The position numbers and the translations under genes are program-made. Of a stretch of DNA of 30,304 nucleotides, positions 1-8,417 are shown one piece after another (within the stretch, counting starts at the first letter, position 1; every line of letters starts with the position of its first letter). This DNA is from Chloroflexota bacterium (GTDB lineage: Bacteria; Chloroflexota; Anaerolineae; Anaerolineales; Villigracilaceae). The notes beneath the pieces were generated by a model. It saw only the letters and a program-made list of their open reading frames with translations, was not told the origin of the DNA and did not search any database. The stretch spans positions 1-30,304 of the forward strand of contig JAEWVF010000089.1 in the NCBI GenBank assembly GCA_023459215.1, read 5' to 3'.

Positions 1-1255
1 CGCTGGGGCCGGGTTGGAGCAGATCGCCGAGCGGGGCAAAATAATGATAGGAATCGTTGCGCTCGAGAAAATGGCTCACTTCCAACCCGAGCGCCTGGGC
101 GCGCAGCAATGTCTCTCCCGTCACCACAGCCCCGGCGGAATCGGTCGGGCCGTCCTCCCCGTCGGTGGCGAGCGTAACCAGCAGCAGGTCCGTCAGCCCG
201 GCCAGTTCTGAGGCCGCCGCCAGGGCCAGTTCCAGGTTGCGCCCGCCTAACCCAGCGCCGCGGAGCGAGACGGTCGTCTCGCCGCCGGCCACAAGGCAGA
301 AGGGGCGCGGCAAGCGCTCCCTCTTCAGCCGGTCGCACAGGGTTTTTGCCACGGCGCGCGCTTCGCCCTGCCAGGTATCGCCCAGGAAGCCAGTTTGGAA
401 GCCTTCGGTCCTGGCCTGGACGAGGGCCGCCTGCGCGGCCAGCGCATTGCTGCCAACAAGAATATTCTCTACGTGCGCAAACACCCGTTCGCCTGGTTTC
501 GGGGTTTCAGGAGCATTTTCCAACACCCGCAGGATCGCCATCGGGACTTTGGTGCTCAAATCGTAGCGGGTCAAAACCTCCAGCGCATCGCCGCGGCTGG
601 TTGGGTCGGGCGCGGTGGGGCCGGAGGCAATGGCTTCGAGCGGATTGCCAACCACATCCGAGAGGATGTAACTGACCACCCGCGCGGGGTAGGCTGCGCG
701 AGCCAGCCCGCCACCCTTGACACGGTCAAGGTGGCGGCGCAGGATATTGATTTCGTCGATGCGCGCGCCACAGGCCAACAGGGCTGAGGTGAGATGCTGC
801 AAATCGTCCAGCGAGAGGCCGGGGTGCGGAGAGGTCATCAGCGCCGAGCCGCCGCCAGAAATCAGGCAAAGCAGCAGATCGTTTTCGTCCAGGTCCCCGG
901 CCAGTTCGAGGGCGCGCTGCCCGGCTCGCAGGCTGTTTTCGTCCGGGAGCGGATGCCCGCCGGGGAGGATTTCGAACCCGGCCAAGGTCTGGACGGGAGC
1001 CTGTTTTGGAATGAGCAGACCACGGTGGGGCCGATCCACAAGCGAATCGCCGAGGGCCGCAACCATGCCCGCGCAGGCCTTCCCCAGCCCGAGAACGAAA
1101 ACTTTTCCATCCAACCCATGCAAAGTTTCAGTCAAATGCGGGTAGCGCAGGTTTTGCGGAGCCACCGCCTGTAAAGCTGCCGCGAGGGTGCGCGTTATGG
1201 CGGCCCCACGCGGATGTTGGGCCAGGGTCGCGGTCAGGAAATGCCTGGGAAGCAT
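1..1255 (-). CDS. Glycerate 2-kinase (MOFRL/GckA family), C-terminus cut by window edge
   Basis: ATP-dependent phosphorylation of D-glycerate, giving 2-phosphoglycerate in this family (cytoplasm). Reading the minus strand from the ATG at 1255 gives about 418 residues with no stop. The N-terminus begins MLPRHFLTATLAQHPRGA, followed by VFVLGLGKACAGM, then CLISGGGSALMTSP and ILSDVVGNPLEAIASGPTAP, all typical of the glycerate kinase N-terminal domain. The MOFRL C-terminal domain follows with VAGGETTVSLRGAG and ATDGEDGPTDSAGAV. The reading reaches YHYFAPLGDLLQPGPS at the window edge, so only the last 10-15 residues should be missing. It is divergent from the hydroxypyruvate/glyoxylate reductase gene, with 48 bp between the start codons, which supports a shared glycerate pathway. 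No good Shine-Dalgarno precedes this ATG, so the start could differ slightly. Confidence 0.93.
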   Translation of the reverse strand, partial: MLPRHFLTATLAQHPRGAAITRTLAAALQAVAPQNLRYPHLTETLHGLDGKVFVLGLGKACAGMVAALGDSLVDRPHRGLLIPKQAPVQTLAGFEILPGGHPLPDENSLRAGQRALELAGDLDENDLLLCLISGGGSALMTSPHPGLSLDDLQHLTSALLACGARIDEINILRRHLDRVKGGGLARAAYPARVVSYILSDVVGNPLEAIASGPTAPDPTSRGDALEVLTRYDLSTKVPMAILRVLENAPETPKPGERVFAHVENILVGSNALAAQAALVQARTEGFQTGFLGDTWQGEARAVAKTLCDRLKRERLPRPFCLVAGGETTVSLRGAGLGGRNLELALAAASELAGLTDLLLVTLATDGEDGPTDSAGAVVTGETLLRAQALGLEVSHFLERNDSYHYFAPLGDLLQPGPS

Positions 1256-1303
1256 GAGTCTATGCTATCATCGCTTAAAATTGTGCGCAAGGAAGGAGTT
1301 GTC

Positions 1304-2296
1304 ATGCCAAAACCAAAAGTATTCGTCACCCGGATCATCCGAGACAAGGGGCTTGACCTGGTTAAGGATTTTTGCGCTGCCGAAATCTGGCCGGGGGAAC
1401 TGCCGCCCAGCCGCGAAATTCTCATGGAAAAGGTGCGCGGGGCGGAGGGCCTGCTTTGCCTGCTGACCGACAAAATCGACGCCAAGGTGCTGGATGCCGC
1501 CGGGCCGCAACTGAAAGTGGTCAGCAACCATGCGGTTGGCTTTGACAACATCGTTGTGCCCGCAGCCAGCGCGCGCGGCATCCCGGTCGGCAACACGCCC
1601 GGCATCCTGACCGATGCCACCGCCGATTTCGCGTTTGGGCTGTTGATGGCCGCTGCGCGGCGCATCCCGGAAGCCGAGCGCTACCTGCGGGCCGGACAAT
1701 GGGTTACCTGGGGGCCGTCGATTTTGCTGGGCATGGATATGGTCGGAAAAACCCTCGGCCTGGTCGGCTTTGGCCGGATCGGGCGGGCAATGGCCAAACG
1801 CGCCAGCGGATTCGATATGCGCGTGATTTACTTCGACCCAAGCGCCGCGCCAGACCCAGCCCTGAATGCCAGGCCGGTGGGCAGCCTGGATGAGCTGCTG
1901 TACCAAGCGGACTTTGTTTCCCTGCACACCCCGCTGACGCCGGCAACCCAGCGCCTGGCTAATGCCGATTTCTTCGCCCGGATGAAACCGAACGCAGTCT
2001 TTATCAACACGTCACGCGGGCCGGTGGTGGACCAGGATGCGCTTTACCAGGCCCTGAAAAACAAGCAGATTTTTGCCGCCGCACTGGATGTGACCGACCC
2101 GGAGCCGCTGCCGCTCGACAGCCCCCTGTTGACGCTGGAAAATTGCATCATCGCCCCGCACATCGCCAGCGCCAGCGAAAAAACGCGCGATGATATGGCG
2201 GTTTTGGCGGCCAATAACCTGATTGCCGGGCTAAAGGGCGAACCCCTGCCGCACTGCGTCAACCCCGAAGTTTACGAGCAAAAGGGAAAAGCGTAA
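1304..2296 (+). CDS. D-2-hydroxyacid dehydrogenase: glyoxylate/hydroxypyruvate reductase (glycerate dehydrogenase)
   Basis: NAD(P)H-dependent reduction of glyoxylate or hydroxypyruvate to glycolate or D-glycerate. I chose the start at 1304 (MPKPKVFVTR, 330 aa) because GGAAGGAG lies just upstream; longer in-frame starts would run back into the divergent kinase gene. The nucleotide-binding motif GFGRIG is at residues 155-160. The catalytic set is visible: R238 in TSRG, E267 in DPEP and H286 in PHIAS. An aspartate (FDPS, D178) at the end of the second Rossmann strand hints at NAD rather than NADP preference, though this is weak evidence. Its divergent neighbour, glycerate 2-kinase, would phosphorylate the glycerate produced. 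GyaR-like is the closest named type; exact substrate preference cannot be read from sequence. Confidence 0.93.
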   Translation: MPKPKVFVTRIIRDKGLDLVKDFCAAEIWPGELPPSREILMEKVRGAEGLLCLLTDKIDAKVLDAAGPQLKVVSNHAVGFDNIVVPAASARGIPVGNTPGILTDATADFAFGLLMAAARRIPEAERYLRAGQWVTWGPSILLGMDMVGKTLGLVGFGRIGRAMAKRASGFDMRVIYFDPSAAPDPALNARPVGSLDELLYQADFVSLHTPLTPATQRLANADFFARMKPNAVFINTSRGPVVDQDALYQALKNKQIFAAALDVTDPEPLPLDSPLLTLENCIIAPHIASASEKTRDDMAVLAANNLIAGLKGEPLPHCVNPEVYEQKGKA

Positions 2297-2322
2297 GCCG
2301 CGCGATACCCTTTGAGCGCATC

Positions 2323-3909
2323 TCAGGCCGGATCGAAAAACTGGCCCCAGCCGGTTGATTTTTGCAGGACAGCGGCTTTGATGTTGCCCAGTTTTTGTCC
2401 GCGCTGCTGGCAGGCCCGGATGTAAACCGCGCTGCCGTTATAAACAGTTTGCGCCGCCACCCCGGCCAATTGCTCCAGGCGGCGGCAGTAATCGTAGTGG
2501 AAGTTGGCGCGCAAGGCTGTATCCAATTCGTCGGCCAAGTCAGCGGGCAGTAAGCTGCCCGGCGGCAGTTCGAGATACAGACAATAACGAAAAGGCGGCC
2601 CGGCCTCGGGGGCGAGCATGAAAAAGACTGGCTGGAGGTTGTATTTTGCCAAAACCGCCTGCAAGACCTGGGCAACAAACTGCTCGTTGAGCTTTTCGCC
2701 GAAGTAATCCGAAACCCGGTCGGCTTTGCCGACAAACTGAAAACAGGGGACCTGGGCATAAAAACCGGTCACTTCGACAATGTCATTTAGCTGGTAGCGA
2801 TACAACCCGCCGCCGGTAGTGACAATGACCGCATAGCGCTGCCCTTTTTGAAGCTGGTGAGCCAGCAGGATGTCGCCGCGCTCGGACTGGAACTCGAAAA
2901 AATGGGAAGTCACCGCCAGCGCGCCGCCGGTTTGGCCAGTTAGCGGGAAGGAAACAAAGGCCTCGGTGGCAAGCAACCCTTTGGGCTGGAAGGTGACGCC
3001 GGGGAATTTTTCCTGCAACGCGCGCGCATAAGGGGCTGAAGCGCCATCGGCCCAGCAACTGATCAGCGCCAGACGCGGCCAGAGGGCGGCATAATCCGTC
3101 GGTTGCAGGCGGGCCAGATAGCGGGCACGGCGGGGATTTTTTGGAGATTGGTAATTGGTAAGTGGGGATTGGCCAGGCGGGGTGCAGGTTCCATCGGCTA
3201 TATCCCTCAACAGAGAATCCCACCAGACAGCCAGCGGTTCAAGCAGCAAGCTCAGAAAAGTCGGGTTCCAGACCGAGATCAGGCGCAGGTCGGCGCAGCC
3301 CAGCAGGTGCAGCAGGGTCACATAGCGAAATGCTGCCATATCCGGAATGTGTTTGACCCCGTTGGGAACCGCCATCAGGGCCGATTCAATCACAGCGCCA
3401 AACGCGCCCAGGTAGGCGCTATCTTCTTCGAAGCCAATCGGGATGCCGGCCGGGGTATGGCGGTGCCCCTCCGTCAGCGGGGAGATGCTCCAGTAGGCCG
3501 GGCCGCCGACCAGGGTCGGGTAGCGGCGGTACAGGTCGTGAATCCAGGCCGCAAGTCCGCGAGCAAACTCGGATTTGAGCGCGCGGGTGTACGGAATCAG
3601 CTTGGAAGCCGCCGTCGAACCGCTGGAAGGCTCGAAGAGCAGCACCGGCTCATGAGTCAGGACATCCCGCTCACCGTTGGCAATGCGCTCGATGTAGGGC
3701 AGGTAATCGTCATAGGTGGTCAGCGGCAGGGATTGGACATTGGTGATTGGGGCGTGACTGGCGAGGTAGGCCGTCTCCCGGTTGTTGGCGAGATAGGTTT
3801 GCAGCAAGTTGGACTGGGTTTCTGCAACGCGGCTGGCGGCGCGCTGAAAATTACGGGCAGCGCGGGCGGATGTGGCCAGCCAGAGCAGGTTGGCGAGGGC
3901 AGCTTTCAT
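2323..3909 (-). CDS. GH3-family acyl-adenylating / acyl-amide synthetase
   Basis: The GH3 superfamily activates a carboxylic acid with ATP as acyl-AMP and usually transfers it to an amine. The 528-residue protein shows the family landmarks in order: P-loop-like SSGSTAASK at residues 95-103, GLLATE at 311-316, GGGLYRYQLNDIVEVTGF at 367-383 and DYFGEKLNEQ near 401-410. The ATG at 3909 overlaps the upstream TGA (ATGA), so I prefer it to the in-frame ATG at 3966, which lies inside the upstream gene. The gene is last in a three-gene set behind a 236-aa unknown protein and a membrane protein. The acid substrate and acceptor are unknown. Plant GH3 enzymes act on hormones, but no such role is implied here. 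Convergent with the reductase gene; 26 bp separate their stops and I see no terminator hairpin there. Confidence 0.88.
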   Translation of the reverse strand: MKAALANLLWLATSARAARNFQRAASRVAETQSNLLQTYLANNRETAYLASHAPITNVQSLPLTTYDDYLPYIERIANGERDVLTHEPVLLFEPSSGSTAASKLIPYTRALKSEFARGLAAWIHDLYRRYPTLVGGPAYWSISPLTEGHRHTPAGIPIGFEEDSAYLGAFGAVIESALMAVPNGVKHIPDMAAFRYVTLLHLLGCADLRLISVWNPTFLSLLLEPLAVWWDSLLRDIADGTCTPPGQSPLTNYQSPKNPRRARYLARLQPTDYAALWPRLALISCWADGASAPYARALQEKFPGVTFQPKGLLATEAFVSFPLTGQTGGALAVTSHFFEFQSERGDILLAHQLQKGQRYAVIVTTGGGLYRYQLNDIVEVTGFYAQVPCFQFVGKADRVSDYFGEKLNEQFVAQVLQAVLAKYNLQPVFFMLAPEAGPPFRYCLYLELPPGSLLPADLADELDTALRANFHYDYCRRLEQLAGVAAQTVYNGSAVYIRACQQRGQKLGNIKAAVLQKSTGWGQFFDPA

Positions 3910-4616
3910 CGCGCCATGCGCCGCCCGGCAGGGGTGAAATTGTCGGGATGGATGCGGGTCAGGCAAACCAATTCGTCGCCCTGATCGTGGCCGGGATTTT
4001 TCTCCAGGTAAAAAGCGATGTGTTCATCCTTGAGACGCTCGTCAGTGACTTCGGCCACGCCCTCGCGCAAGGGAGTCGCGCCGCGCTCGAAGCGGACGAT
4101 GCCCAATTCGGAGTGATATTCCGCGCCAAAGCGCTGGCCGGCGATGAAATCCAGCAGGGCTTGCGTTTCTGGCGGGGTGGGCCGCTCGTGACAGGGGAAA
4201 AATTCCTTGTAGAAAACGCTCAGGAAGCGATAGGTTTTGTAACCAGAGGAGATGAGCAGCCAGTAGACCGGTTGGGGCATGTCGGCAGTTTTTTCCAGCA
4301 CGGTATGGATCCAGCGTTTGGATAGTTCGGGTGTGCCCCAATAGGCGCGGCGGATGATGGTATCGCCAGAGTAAACCACCGTGATCGGTTGTCCGCGATA
4401 ATCGAGTTCGTAAATGTCAAGGGTAGAGAAGCCCTGCACCCGATTCTCCGCGCTGTCGCGGATGAGGATGACCCAATTTTTGTTATCCAGGTCGCGGGCG
4501 AACAATTCGGGGGTGGACTGCTCAAAATTCTCGCTGAAAACGGCAAACATCTCCGCGATGGTTGCAGGGGTTAGTTCGGTGCGGGGCAGGGTATGGCTGG
4601 TAAGGGAAGGCAGCAT
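3906..4616 (-). CDS. Hypothetical protein, 236 aa, possibly GNAT-like
   Basis: I do not recognise this protein with certainty. It is soluble, with no signal peptide or membrane segment. The central part reads NRVQGFSTLDIYELDYRG followed by VVYSGDTIIRRAYWG, which has the rhythm of the central strands and helix of a GNAT acyltransferase; a clear acetyl-CoA-binding loop (Q/RxxGxG/A) is not visible. Later landmarks are YWLLISSGYKTYRFLSVFY and an acidic C-terminal half. The start at 4616 is 3 bp after the stop of the membrane protein gene, and its own stop overlaps the GH3 start by 4 bp, so translational coupling with both is likely. The context suggests a role together with the GH3 enzyme, for example as an acyl carrier or acyl transfer partner, but that is inference. 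Confidence 0.8.
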   Translation of the reverse strand: MLPSLTSHTLPRTELTPATIAEMFAVFSENFEQSTPELFARDLDNKNWVILIRDSAENRVQGFSTLDIYELDYRGQPITVVYSGDTIIRRAYWGTPELSKRWIHTVLEKTADMPQPVYWLLISSGYKTYRFLSVFYKEFFPCHERPTPPETQALLDFIAGQRFGAEYHSELGIVRFERGATPLREGVAEVTDERLKDEHIAFYLEKNPGHDQGDELVCLTRIHPDNFTPAGRRMAR

Positions 4617-4619
4617 GGG

Positions 4620-5273
4620 TCAACTCCGGGTTGATTCAGTCAGGACTTCGCGAATCCAAGGCAGGAAGGGCAGGGAAACGGCTGCGCTCATGATAAGTAC
4701 GCCGAGCGGGAGCAGCCATCCCAGGCTGGCAGGATTACCGTCCAAGACAATGGTCTGATAGCCCAGCGTGACCAGGACGGCATAACAAACGCCCAGCAGA
4801 GAGAAACTGAGCGGGGCGTATTGGGTGGCAATCACTTCCGGCGGTTCGCCGCGCCGCCACTCCTGATTATAAACTTCCATCAACCCGGCGCGAATGGCAA
4901 CCAGGTCGTGCGTCCAACCGACGAAGCCGAGAATGCCGGCACAGCGCGCCATATTGCCCAGAAGGGTCAGCCAGTCATCCGCTCCGCTCGGCGGGATAAA
5001 AGCAAAATACATCACCGTGCCCATGGTGGCGGCGTAGATAAAGCCGTGATGAATGAAAAAGCGTCCGACCACCCATGAATCGCGGAAGCGCCACATCTTC
5101 AACAGGTTGGTGCCGATACCCGGAAAGATATAACCGAACAGGAGCGGCAGGCCGAGCACCAGGGCGGCAAAGGCCGGGCCGCCAGACTCCGTCCACTGCC
5201 AGGCCAGGAGCGGCAGGCCGACAAACGGCCAGATTTTGTTGCCAAAAGTGAGGAAGAGTTTGGAGAAGGTCAT
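4620..5273 (-). CDS. Multi-pass membrane protein of unknown function, 217 aa
   Basis: Not recognised as a named family. Several hydrophobic stretches suggest about six membrane segments: residues roughly 10-25 (FGNKIWPFVGLPLLAW), 33-52 (AFAALVLGLPLLFGYIFPGI), 72-92 (FFIHHGFIYAATMGTVMYFA), 106-122, 150-168 (SFSLLGVCYAVLVTLGY) and 182-205. A His-His pair (FFIHHGF) sits at the start of the third segment. The gene begins a tight three-gene set (3-bp gap, then ATGA overlap) ending in the GH3 enzyme. Upstream lie about 300 bp of repeats and a probable terminator that separate it from the radical SAM genes. No strong Shine-Dalgarno is visible before the ATG at 5273. Confidence 0.82.
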   Translation of the reverse strand: MTFSKLFLTFGNKIWPFVGLPLLAWQWTESGGPAFAALVLGLPLLFGYIFPGIGTNLLKMWRFRDSWVVGRFFIHHGFIYAATMGTVMYFAFIPPSGADDWLTLLGNMARCAGILGFVGWTHDLVAIRAGLMEVYNQEWRRGEPPEVIATQYAPLSFSLLGVCYAVLVTLGYQTIVLDGNPASLGWLLPLGVLIMSAAVSLPFLPWIREVLTESTRS

Positions 5274-5587
5274 AAATTCTGTGTATTTTCTGCTTAACTA
5301 GAGTTTAGAGTTCAATTGCAATCAAACTCTTTTGGACACGGATTACGCGGATTACACGGAACCTCGCGGATTTTTCTTTAAAAAGGTTCTCCCCACGTTT
5401 GTGGGAAACCTTATAGGCAAAACGCTTGCGGATTGGCTCATTCTTGGTGCGCGGATTACATGGATTGACAGATGAACACGGATAAAACATAAAAAATCCG
5501 TGTACTGCTGTGAAATCCGTCAAATCCGTGTACAAAAGTTTTCCTGAGCATAACCGTAGCCCACAAATCTGATCAGAGCCGCAATCT
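5274..5587. repeat. Intergenic repeat region, ATCCGTGT/GGATTAC-type modules
   Basis: No gene is supported in this 314-bp gap. Short related modules recur in both orientations: ACACGGATTACGCGGATTAC at about 5336-5355, GCGGATTACATGGATTGACA at about 5451-5470, ACACGGAT near 5476, and the inverse AATCCGTGT at about 5495 and 5523. Such ATCCGTGT/GGATTAC modules commonly occur as multicopy intergenic repeats in environmental genomes (general knowledge, not checked here). A minus-strand frame crosses the region but translates only the repeats. Confidence 0.6.
5380..5412 (-). terminator. Probable rho-independent terminator downstream of the radical SAM genes
   Basis: On the minus strand AAGGTT-T-CCCAC, loop AAAC, GTGGG-GAG-AACCTT forms an 11-bp stem with one small internal loop, followed by five T in all (CCTTTTTAAAG). 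It lies about 175 bp past the stop of the last radical SAM gene and before the membrane protein gene, so it may separate the two sets into different transcripts. The U-tract is short. Confidence 0.5.
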
Positions 5588-6901
5588 TTACCGACTGAGA
5601 TGAATACCCTGCTTCTTAAGCGTCTCCTTGCGGAAGAGCGGATTGTAAACCAGGTAAACGCCAAAGCGCAGCGGATTACGCAGGTTGGTCTTGAAATCAG
5701 TGAGACGATAAAAGATCGAGGCCGGACTGTTGAAGGTGCGCCGCATCCAGAAGGTCAGCTCGGTTAACTGTTCGGGACTCATGCTTTTGGGGATAAAAGC
5801 GGCATGATTGAAGCGGTAATCAGGATGCAGCCACCACTTGCCATCGTAAAGCAGGCGATTTTCGGCTTGCAACTGGCGATAAAGCGGTGTGCCGGGGTAG
5901 GGCATCAACAGGTTGAAGGCCGCAAAGGTAAACTTGTTTTTCATTGCAAATTCAAGGGTGCGCTCGACGGATTCGGGGGTGTCACAATCATGGCCGATGG
6001 TAAAAGCTGCCCAGGTTTGCAGGCCGTAATCGCGCAGGATTTCAAGTTGGGCTTTATAGGATTCAAAGCCATAGAGCATATTCTGGTTTTTCTGCATCAG
6101 GCGCAGGTTGGATTGGTCGATGGACTCGAAACCAACCACGTGACCGAGACATCCGCTGCGAGCCATCAAGTCCATCAACTCGCGGTCGCCTGTCATGTTA
6201 ATGCTGGCCTGTGAAACCCAATGCAGTTTGAGCGGAATCAGTTCGCGGAAGAAAATTTTGGCAAGTTCGATATCGGCAATGATGTTGTCATCGACGAAGA
6301 AAATCGTTTTACGCGGCTGACGCTCAATCTCCGCCAGGACATGCTCGACCCGACGGTAAAAGTGACGATGATCGAAGTAGGCGCTGGTGGCGCAAAAGGT
6401 GCAGACAAACGGACAGCCGCGTCCGAACTGGATCAGGCTCATCGGCAGGTATTTCTTGCCCCGATACAGGTCGCGACGGGTGAAAGTGTCCGGCTGGGGG
6501 ATGCCGGGACAGCCGCGATAGAGCGGTTTCAACTCCCTACGGCGGGTGTCTTCGAGCAGTTCGCGCCAGGTCGACTCGGCATCGCTGATAAAAATGGAAT
6601 CCGCGTGCTGGGCAGCCTCCTCGGGCAGGAGCGTGACGTGCATCCCGCCCAGGACAACCGGCACGCCGCGCTTGCGATATTCGGCGCTGATGGCGTAGGC
6701 CCGCTTGGCGCTGTAAATCTGGACGCTGATGCCAACCAGATCAGTCGGTTCGTCGTAGGGAATCGGCTCAAGACGGTCATCGTAAAGCGCGACTTCCACC
6801 TCGGGCGGGGTCATGCCGGCCAGCGCGCCGAGCGGAAGCGGCTCCATGCAGGCTTCATCCTTGTAATCGCCGATGGCCGGGTAGATCAGGGTCACTTTCA
6901 T
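5588..6901 (-). CDS. B12-type radical SAM protein (paralogue 1 of 4)
   Basis: A 437-aa radical SAM enzyme of the BchE/HpnP/GrsA-like architecture. The N-terminal Rossmann domain (about residues 1-125) carries VVLGGMHVTLLPEE, typical of cobalamin-binding-type domains, but I see no DxHxxG motif, so any cobalamin would be bound without a lower histidine ligand. The radical SAM core has CPFVCTFC (C163, C167, C170) for the 4Fe-4S cluster, FFVDDNI, GFES near the third strand and PYPGTPLY. The C-terminal ~100 residues resemble the DUF4070-like tail of lipid-modifying members. Its ATG overlaps the stop of paralogue 2 by 4 bp. Family members use 5'-deoxyadenosyl radicals for methylation, cyclisation or C-C bond formation; the substrate here is unknown. 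Confidence 0.92.
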   Translation of the reverse strand: MKVTLIYPAIGDYKDEACMEPLPLGALAGMTPPEVEVALYDDRLEPIPYDEPTDLVGISVQIYSAKRAYAISAEYRKRGVPVVLGGMHVTLLPEEAAQHADSIFISDAESTWRELLEDTRRRELKPLYRGCPGIPQPDTFTRRDLYRGKKYLPMSLIQFGRGCPFVCTFCATSAYFDHRHFYRRVEHVLAEIERQPRKTIFFVDDNIIADIELAKIFFRELIPLKLHWVSQASINMTGDRELMDLMARSGCLGHVVGFESIDQSNLRLMQKNQNMLYGFESYKAQLEILRDYGLQTWAAFTIGHDCDTPESVERTLEFAMKNKFTFAAFNLLMPYPGTPLYRQLQAENRLLYDGKWWLHPDYRFNHAAFIPKSMSPEQLTELTFWMRRTFNSPASIFYRLTDFKTNLRNPLRFGVYLVYNPLFRKETLKKQGIHLSR

Positions 6902-8235
6902 GCATCCTCCTGATATGGAGGCAGCGGACTGCCATCGCCAAGCGCCTCGCCCTGCTTGTTGCGGATTTCCTTCTTCGTGACGAGATTAACCATCAGGTAA
7001 GCGAACAGGTGATACGGCGAACGGGCATTGGCGCGCGGCTCGAACATGCGCCGGGCTATGGCCCCGTAGGTGTTGAATTCGCGCCGCAAGCGGATGATGC
7101 CGTCGCGCAACTGGTCGGGAGTCATGTTTTTAGGTTGGAAAATCGTCTCGCCGTAGCGGTAGGCATCATCCAGCCACCAACGCTCGAAGCGCAGACGGCC
7201 TTCGCTGCGCAAACGCTCATAGAGCGGCGTGCCAGGCATCGGGTAGAGCGAATTAAATTGGGCCAGGGCCAGCTTGGATTTGAGCGCAAAGTCCAGGGTG
7301 CGGTCGAAAGAAGCCGGGTTGTCATGGTCATATCCAAAAACAAACGAGCCGAACACCATGATGCCGCGCGCATAGAGCTGCGCCAGCGCGTCGGCGTAAT
7401 CACCCTGGCGGGTATTCCATTTCTTTTTCATCTGGGCCAGGTTGGCAGCTTCGAGCGATTCGAAGCCAATCAACGCGCCAACACAGCCGCTCGCGCCCAT
7501 CAAGTCGAGCAGGCGCGGGTTCTGGACGATGTCGAGACTGATTTGGCAGGCCCAGTGGATGTTGAGCGGCTTGAGCGCCCTGAAAAGCGCCTCGGCCTGA
7601 TCGGGATCGGTCAGCAGGTTGTCATCGGCGAAGAAAACGAACTGGCCGCGCAGCCCTTCCAGTTCGGACAGGACATCCTCCATGCAACGGCGCGGGGTGG
7701 CGTGGCCATAAAAAGCATGGATGGAACAAAAATCGCAGGCAAAGCGGCAGCCGCGTCCAAACTGGACAATGCGCAGCGGGCCATAGCGTTTACCCTGAAA
7801 CAAACTGCGGCGCGGGGCAACACCTTGCAAAACCAGGTTTGGCTCGGAACGATAAACCGGTTGCAGCGCCCCGGCGCGCGCATCGGCGACGATTTGCGGC
7901 CAGGTGGTCTCAGCATCGCCGACAGCCACCACGTCGGCATATTGGCCGGCTTCATCCGGCAGCAGGGTTGGATGGTAGCCGCCCATCACAACCGGCACAC
8001 CGCGCTGGCGAAAGCGGGCCGCAATCTGGTAGGCGCGTTTGGCAGTGAAAGTTTCCACGGTCAGGGCAACCAGATCAGTTGGCTCGTCGTAGGGAATCGG
8101 CTCGATCCGGTCATCGTAGAGCGCCAGCTCGACATCCGGCGGAGTCAGGCTGGCCAGCAGGCCGAACACCAATGGCTCGAGCGCGTCTGCGGCGCGGATG
8201 GCGGTCATGTGCGGGCGGATAAAGGTGATTTTCAT
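6898..8235 (-). CDS. B12-type radical SAM protein (paralogue 2 of 4)
   Basis: 445 aa counted from MKITFIRPHM. I prefer the start at 8235 because it aligns with the other paralogues, which begin MKVTLIYP, MRLTLVHP and MKITLISP; an in-frame start at 8316 would add 27 unrelated residues. The B12-type Rossmann domain contains VVMGGYHPTLLPDE. The cluster motif is CRFACDFC (C163, C167, C170, exactly as in paralogue 1), followed by FFADDNL, GFESLEAANL and YPMPGTPLYERL. It shares DDRxEPIPYDEPTDLV near residues 41-56 with paralogues 1 and 3, so these three are likely recent duplicates. Its stop overlaps the paralogue 1 start (ATGA). The upstream gap to the SPASM gene holds a repeat-like stretch. Confidence 0.92.
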   Translation of the reverse strand: MKITFIRPHMTAIRAADALEPLVFGLLASLTPPDVELALYDDRIEPIPYDEPTDLVALTVETFTAKRAYQIAARFRQRGVPVVMGGYHPTLLPDEAGQYADVVAVGDAETTWPQIVADARAGALQPVYRSEPNLVLQGVAPRRSLFQGKRYGPLRIVQFGRGCRFACDFCSIHAFYGHATPRRCMEDVLSELEGLRGQFVFFADDNLLTDPDQAEALFRALKPLNIHWACQISLDIVQNPRLLDLMGASGCVGALIGFESLEAANLAQMKKKWNTRQGDYADALAQLYARGIMVFGSFVFGYDHDNPASFDRTLDFALKSKLALAQFNSLYPMPGTPLYERLRSEGRLRFERWWLDDAYRYGETIFQPKNMTPDQLRDGIIRLRREFNTYGAIARRMFEPRANARSPYHLFAYLMVNLVTKKEIRNKQGEALGDGSPLPPYQEDA

Positions 8236-8301
8236 GAGCGGTTTTCTATCTGGATTTACAGGGAAACCATATTGCGATCTCGTCAGATAAGGGATCAGTG
8301 C

Positions 8302-8383
8302 ACCACGACGGGACAACGGTGCACGACGGAAACCTTCTTGTCTATTTTGCCCTGACGTTGTGTTCCGTGGTTACCGTCGTGGT
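8302..8383. repeat. Inverted and direct short repeats between two radical SAM genes
   Basis: ACCACGACGG at 8302-8311 is repeated in inverse as CCGTCGTGGT at 8374-8383, and GTGCAC-CACGACGG / GTGCACGACGG recur within 30 bp. The 182-bp gap (8236-8417) otherwise shows no gene. It could be a degraded mobile repeat or a structured leader of the downstream radical SAM gene. Confidence 0.45.
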
Positions 8384-8417
8384 AAAGGCTCCTGGCTCTT
8401 GACCGGATATCGCATTG

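Noticed and set aside
3907..3966. Longer N-terminus for the GH3 protein (start at 3966)
   Set aside because: It would lie within the upstream gene; the ATGA overlap start at 3909 fits the operon pattern.
5305..5664. A 119-codon minus-strand frame in the gap after paralogue 1
   Set aside because: It mostly translates the ATCCGTGT-type repeats and overlaps the end of a real gene.
7009..8355. A 448-codon open frame on the plus strand opposite radical SAM paralogue 2
   Set aside because: It is antisense to a clear family member, has no recognisable domain and is explained by GC-rich codon bias of the real gene.
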